Of a stretch of 8,150 nt of DNA, positions 1 through 5,480 are shown piece after piece; position 1 is the stretch's first letter, and every line of letters starts with the position of its first letter. The position numbers were made by a program, and so were the translations under genes. The DNA lies in NCBI GenBank assembly GCA_959604355.1, contig CAUHAO010000038.1:1-8150 (forward strand). Reading direction: 5' to 3'. The notes under the pieces are model-generated. The model was not told where the DNA came from and did not search any database. It saw only the letters and a program-made list of their open reading frames with translations. Origin of the DNA: an uncultured Eubacteriales bacterium. Its GTDB lineage: Bacteria; Bacillota; Clostridia; Oscillospirales; UBA644.

Positions 1-9
1 GCGGAAAGA

Positions 10-25
10 TATTTTCATGAAAATA
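10..25. repeat. Perfect 16-bp palindrome downstream of the ABC-F gene
   Basis: TATTTTCATGAAAATA reads identically on both strands. It lies about 85 bp beyond the ABC-F stop codon, at the window edge. A palindrome with no loop fits a dimeric DNA-binding protein site better than an RNA hairpin. What lies to its left is not visible, so whether it controls a neighbouring gene is unknown. An AT-rich palindrome of this length could also occur by chance. Confidence 0.4.
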
Positions 26-32
26 GGAGAGA

Positions 33-112
33 GGGAAGATGCGGCAAGGGGAACATGAAAAAAATGCGACTTGGGAAGATGCGGCGCGAAAATGCTGAAA
101 AAAAGCGTTTAT
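33..112. repeat. Degenerate 40-bp tandem duplication after the ABC-F gene
   Basis: GGGAAGATGCGGC occurs at 33-45 and again at 73-85. TGAAAAAAA occurs at 56-64 and again at 96-104. Both pairs are offset by exactly 40 bp, so they are best read as two diverged copies of one 40-bp unit. The second copy runs into the ABC-F stop codon (109-111). On the gene strand each unit supplies a run of seven T's, but I see no strong hairpin in front of either, so a terminator role is not supported. The core GAAGATG also appears in the tandem repeat at the right end of the window, though the rest of the unit differs. Confidence 0.55.
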
Positions 113-2004
113 TCGTCCTGCAGCTCCGCCCACTCTGTGTAGAAAGCGTCCTCGTCGGCGGAGAGCGCGTCGAGCTGTGCGGAAATCTCCGCGACACGCG
201 CGTAATCCGCGGCGACCGACGTGTCTGCAAGGAGGGCTTCAAGTTCTTTTTTGCGGGCGGCACAGTCGTCGAGGAGCTGTTCGAGCTTCGTGACGCGGGA
301 CGCCTTTTTGCGGCGCGCCGCCTCTTCTTCTTTCTTTCTGCGGAACGCTTCCGCGCCGTCGGAGCGCGCCTGCGTCGGCTGCTCCTGTTCCGGTGCGGCG
401 AAACGTGCCTTTTCGGCGGTGAAAAATTCATATCCGCCGTTGTAGATGTGCAGGGTTGCGCCGTCGAAGTCGAAAATGCGGGTCGCGAGCTTGTTGATGA
501 AATAACGGTCGTGCGACACGACTATCATCGTGCCGTCATAGTCCTTGAGCGCGTCCTCAAGAGCTTCTTTGGAAGCGATGTCGAGGTGGTTCGTCGGCTC
601 GTCGAGGATGAGCAGGTTGTGCCGGGAAAGCATGAGCTTTGCAAGCTCGACACGCGCTTTTTCGCCGCCCGAGAGCTTGTCCGCGGTCTTGAAAACGTCG
701 TCGCCGTGAAAGAGAAAAACGCCGAGCGCTGAGCGTATCTGCGTGTTCGTCATCTGCGGGAACGTGTCTCCGATTGCGTCAAAGACCGTGCGTGACGAAT
801 CGATACCGCTGATGTTCTGGTCGTAGTAGCCTGTCTGTACGCGCGCGCCGAGGGTGAGACTGCCCGACGTGGGCTTGTCCTGCCCGACGAGCAGGCGCAG
901 CAGAGTCGTTTTACCGCAGCCGTTGGGCCCCGTGATGAAAACGCGGTCGCCCGCCTTGATGAGGAAATCTATGTCTTTGAAAATCTCCGTTGTGCCGAAG
1001 GATTTGCAGACGTTTTTCGCGGTGACGACGTCGTTGCCCGTCGCGGAGCACGCGCGGAACGAAAATCCTATCGACGCGGGGTCTTTATCGGGCCGCACGA
1101 GGTCGTCTTTAATGCGGTCGATCTGTTTTTGTTTTGATTTTATCGTGACATAGTTACGCTCCTGATTGAAGCGTTTTTGCTGCTCAATGATGCCTTCGAT
1201 GCGGCGTATTTCCTTTTCCTTGCGCTCAAATTCGCGTTCGGCGGTCTTGCGCGCGAGGGCTTTTTGCTCCGTGAAAGCGGTGTAGTTGCCTTTGTAGCAG
1301 GTGAGTTTTTTATTTTCAAGCTCGAATATGCGCGTGCAGACGCGGTCGAGAAAATATCTGTCGTGAGAAATGACGGCGACGGCGCCGCGGTATGACGATA
1401 AAAAGTCCTCGAGCCAGCGCGTCGATGCGATGTCGAGGTGGTTCGTCGGTTCGTCGAGTAGTATCAGGTCCGCGCCCGAAAGCAATATTTTCGCGAGCAG
1501 GACGCGGGTGCGCTGTCCGCCGCTGAGCTTTTCGAGGGGCAGGGAAAGTTCGTTTTCGTCGAAGCCGAGCCCGAGAAGTGTCGAACGTACGCGCGCGCGG
1601 AAAGTAAGGCCGTCTTTTGCCTGAAATTCTTCACGCAGACGCTGTTGACGCGCAAGGTTCTGCTCTGTCGGGGCAACGGCGACTGATGCGTCCGCGTCGG
1701 CAAGGTCTTTTTCGAGCGTCTCAAGGTCTGCAAAGACCTCCGTAACTTCCTCGACGGGCGTCTTTTGGGACGTGTAGTCGGAATGTTGGCGCATATATGC
1801 CATGCTTGCGCCCCTGTCTCGGAAAATCTCGCCGCTGTCGCAGTCTTCCTCGCCCGTGAGGACGCGGAAAAGCGTCGTTTTGCCCGCTCCGTTGACGCCG
1901 ACGATGCCTATTTTATCACCCGGCTCGATGCGGAACGACACGTCGCGGAAAATCTCCTGCATGACAAAGCTCTTGCTTATATCGGACGCTGATATCAGGC
2001 TCAT
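109..2004 (-). CDS. ABC-F family ATPase (YdiF/Uup-like, ribosome-associated)
   Basis: This is a soluble 631-residue protein with two ABC ATPase domains and no membrane segments, the hallmark of ABC-F proteins. Known members bind the ribosomal E site and act in translation, ribosome rescue or antibiotic protection. Domain 1 has Walker A GVNGAGKTT (36-44), signature LSGGQ (160-164), Walker B ILLDEP (181-186) and switch His214. A charged interdomain linker (about 240-320) follows. Domain 2 has GPNGCGKTT (359-367), LSGGE (444-448), ILDEP (466-470) and His498. Residues about 550-625 form a Lys/Glu/Ala-rich coiled coil, as in YdiF and Uup. Its ATG overlaps the stop of the upstream gene as ATGA, with GGAGG seven bases before it. 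It is the last gene of a three-gene operon. Family assignment is firm. Whether it is a housekeeping factor or a resistance protein cannot be told from sequence alone. Confidence 0.95.
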   Translation of the reverse strand: MSLISASDISKSFVMQEIFRDVSFRIEPGDKIGIVGVNGAGKTTLFRVLTGEEDCDSGEIFRDRGASMAYMRQHSDYTSQKTPVEEVTEVFADLETLEKDLADADASVAVAPTEQNLARQQRLREEFQAKDGLTFRARVRSTLLGLGFDENELSLPLEKLSGGQRTRVLLAKILLSGADLILLDEPTNHLDIASTRWLEDFLSSYRGAVAVISHDRYFLDRVCTRIFELENKKLTCYKGNYTAFTEQKALARKTAEREFERKEKEIRRIEGIIEQQKRFNQERNYVTIKSKQKQIDRIKDDLVRPDKDPASIGFSFRACSATGNDVVTAKNVCKSFGTTEIFKDIDFLIKAGDRVFITGPNGCGKTTLLRLLVGQDKPTSGSLTLGARVQTGYYDQNISGIDSSRTVFDAIGDTFPQMTNTQIRSALGVFLFHGDDVFKTADKLSGGEKARVELAKLMLSRHNLLILDEPTNHLDIASKEALEDALKDYDGTMIVVSHDRYFINKLATRIFDFDGATLHIYNGGYEFFTAEKARFAAPEQEQPTQARSDGAEAFRRKKEEEAARRKKASRVTKLEQLLDDCAARKKELEALLADTSVAADYARVAEISAQLDALSADEDAFYTEWAELQDE

Positions 2005-2023
2005 TTCGTCGCCTCCGCGGAGG
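2001..2023 (-). promoter_or_regulatory. ABC-F ribosome-binding site inside a palindrome, with ATGA overlap
   Basis: The perfect 12-bp palindrome CCTCCGCGGAGG spans 2012-2023. Its gene-strand half GGAGG (2016-2012) is the Shine-Dalgarno site for the ABC-F start at 2004, seven bases away. In RNA the two halves can form a CCUC/GAGG stem with a CGCG loop that would hide the site. The palindrome lies within the last codons of the DUF368 gene, so ribosomes finishing that gene would open it. With the ATGA stop/start overlap, this looks like translational coupling (inference). Confidence 0.55.
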
Positions 2024-2942
2024 TCTTTTCGGACGCGGAGCCGGTTTTTGCGCCCGAGCGCGTTATCGCGAGCACGAGAACCGCGCCGGCGGCGAAGAGC
2101 AGTACGCTTGCGACAATCTCCCAGCCCTCGGGAAAACCGATGAACGCGCCGTCAACGAAGAAAATATCTCGTATCGACGCGAGCACGAAGCCGATTATCG
2201 CGGCGTATGTGAATCTCTGCCGAGAGGTGAGGCAATAGTCGAGAAGCTTGATTAAAAGCAGTACGCCCGCTATTATCGAGACACCGACGGCAAGGATGAA
2301 AACGAGGTCATCCACATGGTCGCCGAGGTGCGCGACGTCCGCGATGCTGCTCAGCGAGCCGAAGAATTTTTCGTAGATGCCCAGCACGATGAGCATATGC
2401 GAAAAACTGATGCCGGGCAGGAGTATTGCGATCGTCAGGCATAAGCCCGCGAACAGGAACATGGGGATCGTTGCGGCGGAAAACGCACCGTCGAACGAGA
2501 AAAGTCCTTTCGGAATAAGGTCGATGAGGAACACGAACGCCGCGCCGAGTACAACGAAAAGGAGCGTCGAAAGCAGCGTTTCGGGTTTGCGACGGTGTTC
2601 CGGAGTGTCGTTTTCGCCGGTTTTGCGCACGAGCAGCGGCAATCCGCCGACTATCATGCCCGTGAAGAAGCAGCGCATGGGGAAGGGGTGCATATCCGTC
2701 AGCCACATGAGCACTTTGGACAGTGAGAGCATGCCAAGCACGCCGAAGACGGCGAAGAGGACAAGAAATCCGAAATTCTTTTTGAAATCCCTGCGCAGTC
2801 CGCTGACTGCGCGCACGAGGCGGTCGTAAATGTTGAGAATGAGCGCGACTGTGCCGCCGCTCATACCGGGCATCGTCATTGACGCGCCGATGGTGAAGGC
2901 TTTGGCGGCGACAACGGCGTTGTCTTTGGTGAAAAGTTTCAT
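2001..2942 (-). CDS. popT: DUF368 membrane protein, probable polyprenyl-phosphate (Und-P) transporter
   Basis: A 313-residue polytopic membrane protein of the DUF368 family. Characterised members (PopT of Staphylococcus aureus and a Vibrio cholerae homologue) return undecaprenyl phosphate, the lipid carrier for wall precursors, to the inner leaflet. The family's internal duplication is visible: MPGMSGGT (24-31) near the N terminus and LPGISFSH (175-182) in the second half, each followed by a hydrophobic helix and a G/N-x-Y motif. About seven to eight hydrophobic segments are present, and the C-terminal 20 residues are polar. The second motif has Phe where Gly is usual (PGISF rather than PGISG). 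The ATG start has AAGGAG six bases upstream, overlapping the stop of the FemAB gene only 10 bp away. The family call is strong. The transport role is inferred from the family. Confidence 0.9.
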   Translation of the reverse strand: MKLFTKDNAVVAAKAFTIGASMTMPGMSGGTVALILNIYDRLVRAVSGLRRDFKKNFGFLVLFAVFGVLGMLSLSKVLMWLTDMHPFPMRCFFTGMIVGGLPLLVRKTGENDTPEHRRKPETLLSTLLFVVLGAAFVFLIDLIPKGLFSFDGAFSAATIPMFLFAGLCLTIAILLPGISFSHMLIVLGIYEKFFGSLSSIADVAHLGDHVDDLVFILAVGVSIIAGVLLLIKLLDYCLTSRQRFTYAAIIGFVLASIRDIFFVDGAFIGFPEGWEIVASVLLFAAGAVLVLAITRSGAKTGSASEKTSAEATK

Positions 2943-2952
2943 CTTTTGCTCC

Positions 2953-4209
2953 TTAAAATCTGAATACGATGCGTTTGAAGTAGTTTAATTTGTTATGAAA
3001 AAGGTTGAACATTTTTTTGTTTGTGACGAGGAAATATTCGCCGGGATGCTCAACGAATTCGCCCGCGTAGCCGCATTTATAAAGGTACAGGTCGTACATG
3101 CGGTCGTCCTTTATGTCGGGAGTGTCGAGTTTGAGCGTGCCGCCGATGTTGAACGTCGTCACCTGTCCGTCGAGGCTGTCGCGGATCATGTGGGTGTAGC
3201 CTGCGGTGAGCTTGAGCTTGCGCAGGGTTGGGCTTGACGCGCCGAAGAAAGAGTACGACTTGTCGCCCATTTTGATGAAGAAATCGGCGTGGACGTACGG
3301 GTCGGAGGGGTATTCGCGCGCGGCGGCAATTTTCGCGTCTATGTCGGCTATCTGCTTTGTGTCGGTGTCGATGCTCTTTTGTTTCGCGGCGCGGCGCACG
3401 GGGTCCTGCTCCGCCTCGGCTTTGGCAATTTTTTCTCGCAGGTCCGCCTGCTGGCTTTCGGCAAGGGCGATGTATTTTTTCATATCGCAGCGGTGCAGGT
3501 AGACAGTCACGAACGGCGCGAGGCTTTGAGCCATGCGTTTATAGTATTTCAGCGGACGGTGCCCGAAGCCCTTTGTTTCGGTGGTGTGAATGAGCATGTC
3601 GTAGAACTTTTCCACCGCCGCGGGAAGGTCGTCGCCCGTGTATTTTTCGACGTACATGCCGCGGCTTTCGCAAAGGCGCAGATGATTTTTGAGCTTTGTG
3701 TTCATACGTCCGTAAAGGCGCTCCCACTCTTTTTCCGGCGCGTTTGCAGGGTCGATGTGAAGACGGTAGTTCGTGCGCGGCTGAAGAAGTGCTTTTGTGT
3801 TCTTCTCCCAGCCGAAGCGTTCGAGCGCGGCGCAGAGGTCGTTTTCGGGCGCAGGGTCGGCAAATTCCACCTTGTAGTCCGCATAGGGGTCCGTAATTGT
3901 ATATATAATATGCTTGCGGGCGCAATATTCTTTCAGAAAGGCGGTAAACTGTCCGATGAGGGCAAAATCCGTCCAATCACAGACAAATCCGCGCGTGATG
4001 TAGCCGATGCTCATGGGTGTGCAATATACGGGAAGGCGCAGCAGCAGGCAGGTGAGTACGGTCTGCCCGTTTTCATCGGTTCCGATAAACGCCGTGTGGC
4101 GGAAAAGGGTGCGGAAGCGCGCCCAATACGACGTTTGCTGAAAAATTCCGTGTGCGACGGCGAAAGAGTCGATGTTTTCGACGGCGGTTTCTTTGAATGT
4201 GTAAGTCAA
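2953..4209 (-). CDS. FemAB/FemX-family peptidoglycan bridge aminoacyltransferase
   Basis: 418 residues, close to S. aureus FemA. FemABX enzymes take an amino acid (Gly, Ser or Ala) from aminoacyl-tRNA and add it to the stem peptide of lipid-linked wall precursor at the inner membrane face. Visible features are an N-terminal FQQTSYWARF segment (23-32), two GNAT-like halves, and a long Lys/Glu/Ala/Gln-rich antiparallel coiled-coil insert at about 244-297, as FemA-type enzymes have. There is also FNIGG (353-357) and the family's C-terminal stretch ending GEFVEHPGEYFL (383-394). The start is a TTG preceded by GGAGG with a nine-base spacer. No in-frame ATG with a ribosome site exists upstream. It is the first gene of the operon, behind its own promoter. 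The amino acid transferred cannot be predicted from this sequence. Confidence 0.92.
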   Translation of the reverse strand: MTYTFKETAVENIDSFAVAHGIFQQTSYWARFRTLFRHTAFIGTDENGQTVLTCLLLRLPVYCTPMSIGYITRGFVCDWTDFALIGQFTAFLKEYCARKHIIYTITDPYADYKVEFADPAPENDLCAALERFGWEKNTKALLQPRTNYRLHIDPANAPEKEWERLYGRMNTKLKNHLRLCESRGMYVEKYTGDDLPAAVEKFYDMLIHTTETKGFGHRPLKYYKRMAQSLAPFVTVYLHRCDMKKYIALAESQQADLREKIAKAEAEQDPVRRAAKQKSIDTDTKQIADIDAKIAAAREYPSDPYVHADFFIKMGDKSYSFFGASSPTLRKLKLTAGYTHMIRDSLDGQVTTFNIGGTLKLDTPDIKDDRMYDLYLYKCGYAGEFVEHPGEYFLVTNKKMFNLFHNKLNYFKRIVFRF

Positions 4210-4239
4210 GGCAAGGCACCTCCCGAAAAATTCATATAT

Positions 4240-4268
4240 ATTATATATTAAATTCCGCGAAAAAGCAA
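4240..4268 (-). promoter_or_regulatory. Sigma-A-type promoter for the femAB-popT-ABC-F operon
   Basis: On the minus strand, -35 TTGCTT (4268-4263) and a perfect -10 TATAAT (4245-4240) are separated by 17 bp. Transcription would begin near 4233, giving a leader of about 24 bases that carries the GGAGGTG site for the TTG start at 4209. The -35 is only partly consensus. The surrounding run of alternating A/T allows other -10 registers. Confidence 0.65.
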
Positions 4269-4305
4269 TAGATTTAGAAATTATTTGCCATTTTATTTTT
4301 TGTTG

Positions 4306-4334
4306 TTGACATTTGGCGTTTTTTGTGGTATACT
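4306..4334 (+). promoter_or_regulatory. Near-consensus sigma-A promoter for proC
   Basis: -35 TTGACA (4306-4311) is perfect and -10 TATACT (4329-4334) matches five of six bases, with the optimal 17-bp spacer. Transcription would start around 4341, leaving a leader of about 47 bases before the proC ATG. It is back-to-back with the operon promoter on the other strand, the two -35 boxes being 37 bp apart. Confidence 0.85.
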
Positions 4335-4355
4335 CTATTTAATTAAGGTATAAGT

Positions 4356-4391
4356 ATGCCCGTTTGGGACGAAGGGAGAAAACCCGAATGA
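4356..4391 (+). CDS. Possible 11-codon leader peptide overlapping proC
   Basis: ATG at 4356 opens a frame encoding MPVWDEGRKPE. Its TGA stop (4389-4391) overlaps the proC ATG (4388-4390) as ATGA. An AAGG lies seven bases upstream of its ATG, and the expected transcript start is about 15 bases upstream. The proC Shine-Dalgarno site (GGGAG, 4374-4378) lies within this frame. It could couple or modulate proC translation. It has only two prolines and no codon run typical of an attenuator, and it may be a chance ORF. Confidence 0.3.
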   Translation: MPVWDEGRKPE

Positions 4392-5200
4392 AAAAAATAG
4401 GATTTATCGGTACCGGAAATATAGCAAAGGCAATTCTTAACGGAATACTTACTTCCGGTGCTTACCGACGCGGCGACATATGCGCGTACGATATAGACGA
4501 AGCAAAAAAAGCGGCTTTCACCGACGGCGGTCTTACCGTCTGCGCTGACGAGGCCGATGTTGTGAATAATGCAAAATACATTTTTGTTTGCGTGCGCCCC
4601 TGCGACATAAACACGGTGCTTGAGAATATCAAGGGGCAGGTCACTTCCGCAAACGTCATTATAACCGTCGCGGCGGGAATTTCCATCGCGTATTACAAAA
4701 GAGCTCTCGGAAGGGAATGCAAGGTCGTCCGCCTCATGCCCAACACTCCGTTGACCGTTGGAAAGGGCGCTGTCGCGATGGCTTACGAGATGCCGATAAC
4801 ATACGCCGAGCTGACCGAAGTGAAGAGCATGCTCGAAGCGTCGGGCGTCGTCGAGATACTCGATGAAGCGAGAATGAACGAGGTCATTTCGGTAAGCTCC
4901 TCCAGCCCCGCGTACTTCTATATGCTCATGCGCGCGATGATTAACAGCGCCGTCGCACAGGGTATCGACGAACAGACCGCACGCCGCCTTGTTGAGTCCG
5001 TCGCGGAAGGAAGCATCGAACTCGTCAAACGTTCCGACAAGTCTCTCGACGATATGATAGCAGAAGTCTGCACGCCCAACGGCACGACCGCTAAAGCCGT
5101 CGAAATGCTCGAAAAACACGGCTTTGAGCAGGCTGTCGGCGACGCGATGCTCGCCTGCACGAAGCGCGCTTACGGTCTCGAAAGAGAAATCACCGACTGA
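4388..5200 (+). CDS. proC: Pyrroline-5-carboxylate reductase
   Basis: 270 residues, the usual ProC length. ProC reduces 1-pyrroline-5-carboxylate to L-proline with NAD(P)H, the last step of proline synthesis, as a cytosolic oligomer. The N-terminal Rossmann motif is GFIGTGNIAKAI (5-16). The dinucleotide-domain motif VRLMPNTP (114-121) matches the family's VRxMPNTP. The dimerisation domain has VSSSSPAYFY (169-178) and the P5CR signature region CTPNGTTAKAVEMLE (228-242). Two positions are less usual: SSSSPAY instead of SGSGPAY, and TPNGTT instead of SPGGTT, so the branch is somewhat diverged. I chose ATG 4388, with GGGAG nine bases upstream. A TTG at 4364 in frame would add eight residues before the canonical MKKIGFIG start. 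No proA or proB lies in the window. Confidence 0.93.
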   Translation: MKKIGFIGTGNIAKAILNGILTSGAYRRGDICAYDIDEAKKAAFTDGGLTVCADEADVVNNAKYIFVCVRPCDINTVLENIKGQVTSANVIITVAAGISIAYYKRALGRECKVVRLMPNTPLTVGKGAVAMAYEMPITYAELTEVKSMLEASGVVEILDEARMNEVISVSSSSPAYFYMLMRAMINSAVAQGIDEQTARRLVESVAEGSIELVKRSDKSLDDMIAEVCTPNGTTAKAVEMLEKHGFEQAVGDAMLACTKRAYGLEREITD

Positions 5201-5215
5201 CACATGCTTTTTGCT

Positions 5216-5266
5216 CCCCGCATCGGCGCGATTTGACCGAATATGGCGGGGAAAATCCGACTTTTT
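5216..5266 (+). terminator. Possible weak terminator after proC
   Basis: CCCCGC (5216-5221) pairs with GCGGGG (5246-5251), enclosing a smaller TCGG/CCGA stem (5223-5226 with 5237-5240). A run of five T's follows at 5262-5266. The T run is about ten bases past the stem, which is far for an efficient intrinsic terminator, so this is tentative. Confidence 0.35.
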
Positions 5267-5267
5267 C

Positions 5268-5285
5268 TTGACCCGTATGCGTCAA
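5268..5285. promoter_or_regulatory. Inverted repeat TTGAC-N8-GTCAA
   Basis: TTGAC (5268-5272) and GTCAA (5281-5285) form an 18-bp inverted repeat about 120 bp upstream of the putative ugpC promoter. The geometry fits a dimeric regulator site. The arms are only five bases long, so a chance occurrence is possible. Confidence 0.3.
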
Positions 5286-5308
5286 TTCTGCGGAAAATAC
5301 CGAAAAGT

Positions 5309-5324
5309 GTCCCAATGTTGGGAC
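5309..5324. promoter_or_regulatory. 16-bp palindrome GTCCCAA-TG-TTGGGAC, possible operator
   Basis: Two perfect seven-base arms are separated by two bases. Such a loop is too short for a good RNA hairpin, so a DNA-binding dimer site is more likely than a terminator. It lies 157 bp upstream of the sugar-importer ATPase start and about 64 bp upstream of its putative -35. I do not recognise it as a known consensus operator. Confidence 0.45.
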
Positions 5325-5377
5325 TGTTAGGCGGGAAAATGGATATTATGCACAATAAAATGCTATTTATTTTGGTG

Positions 5378-5395
5378 AAAGTGCCTATTCACTTT
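5378..5395. promoter_or_regulatory. Inverted repeat AAAGTG-N6-CACTTT over the -35 box, possible operator
   Basis: Perfect six-base arms at 5378-5383 and 5390-5395 flank CCTATT. The right arm overlaps the proposed -35 element (5388-5393) of the ugpC promoter, where a bound repressor would block RNA polymerase. The regulator is unknown. Confidence 0.4.
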
Positions 5396-5416
5396 TGATT
5401 GATTTTATGATAAAAT
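5388..5416 (+). promoter_or_regulatory. Extended -10 promoter for the sugar-importer ATPase gene
   Basis: -35 TTCACT (5388-5393) and -10 TAAAAT (5411-5416) are 17 bp apart. TGA directly before the -10 (5408-5410) gives an extended -10 element, which can compensate for the weak -35. The predicted leader is about 58 bases and includes a small GGGC-GTGT-GCCC stem at 5435-5446. Confidence 0.5.
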
Positions 5417-5480
5417 AATATAGCCAGTAATGATGGGCGTGTGCCCGGATAAGATATAAAGAAATTCGGAGGGTATAACT

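Noticed and set aside
3289..4251. Long plus-strand open frame opposite the FemAB gene, and similar frames opposite proC (4343-5203, minus) and the ABC-F end (55-732, plus)
   Set aside because: These are by-products of codon composition on the other strand. The opposing genes have clear family motifs and ribosome sites, and these frames do not.
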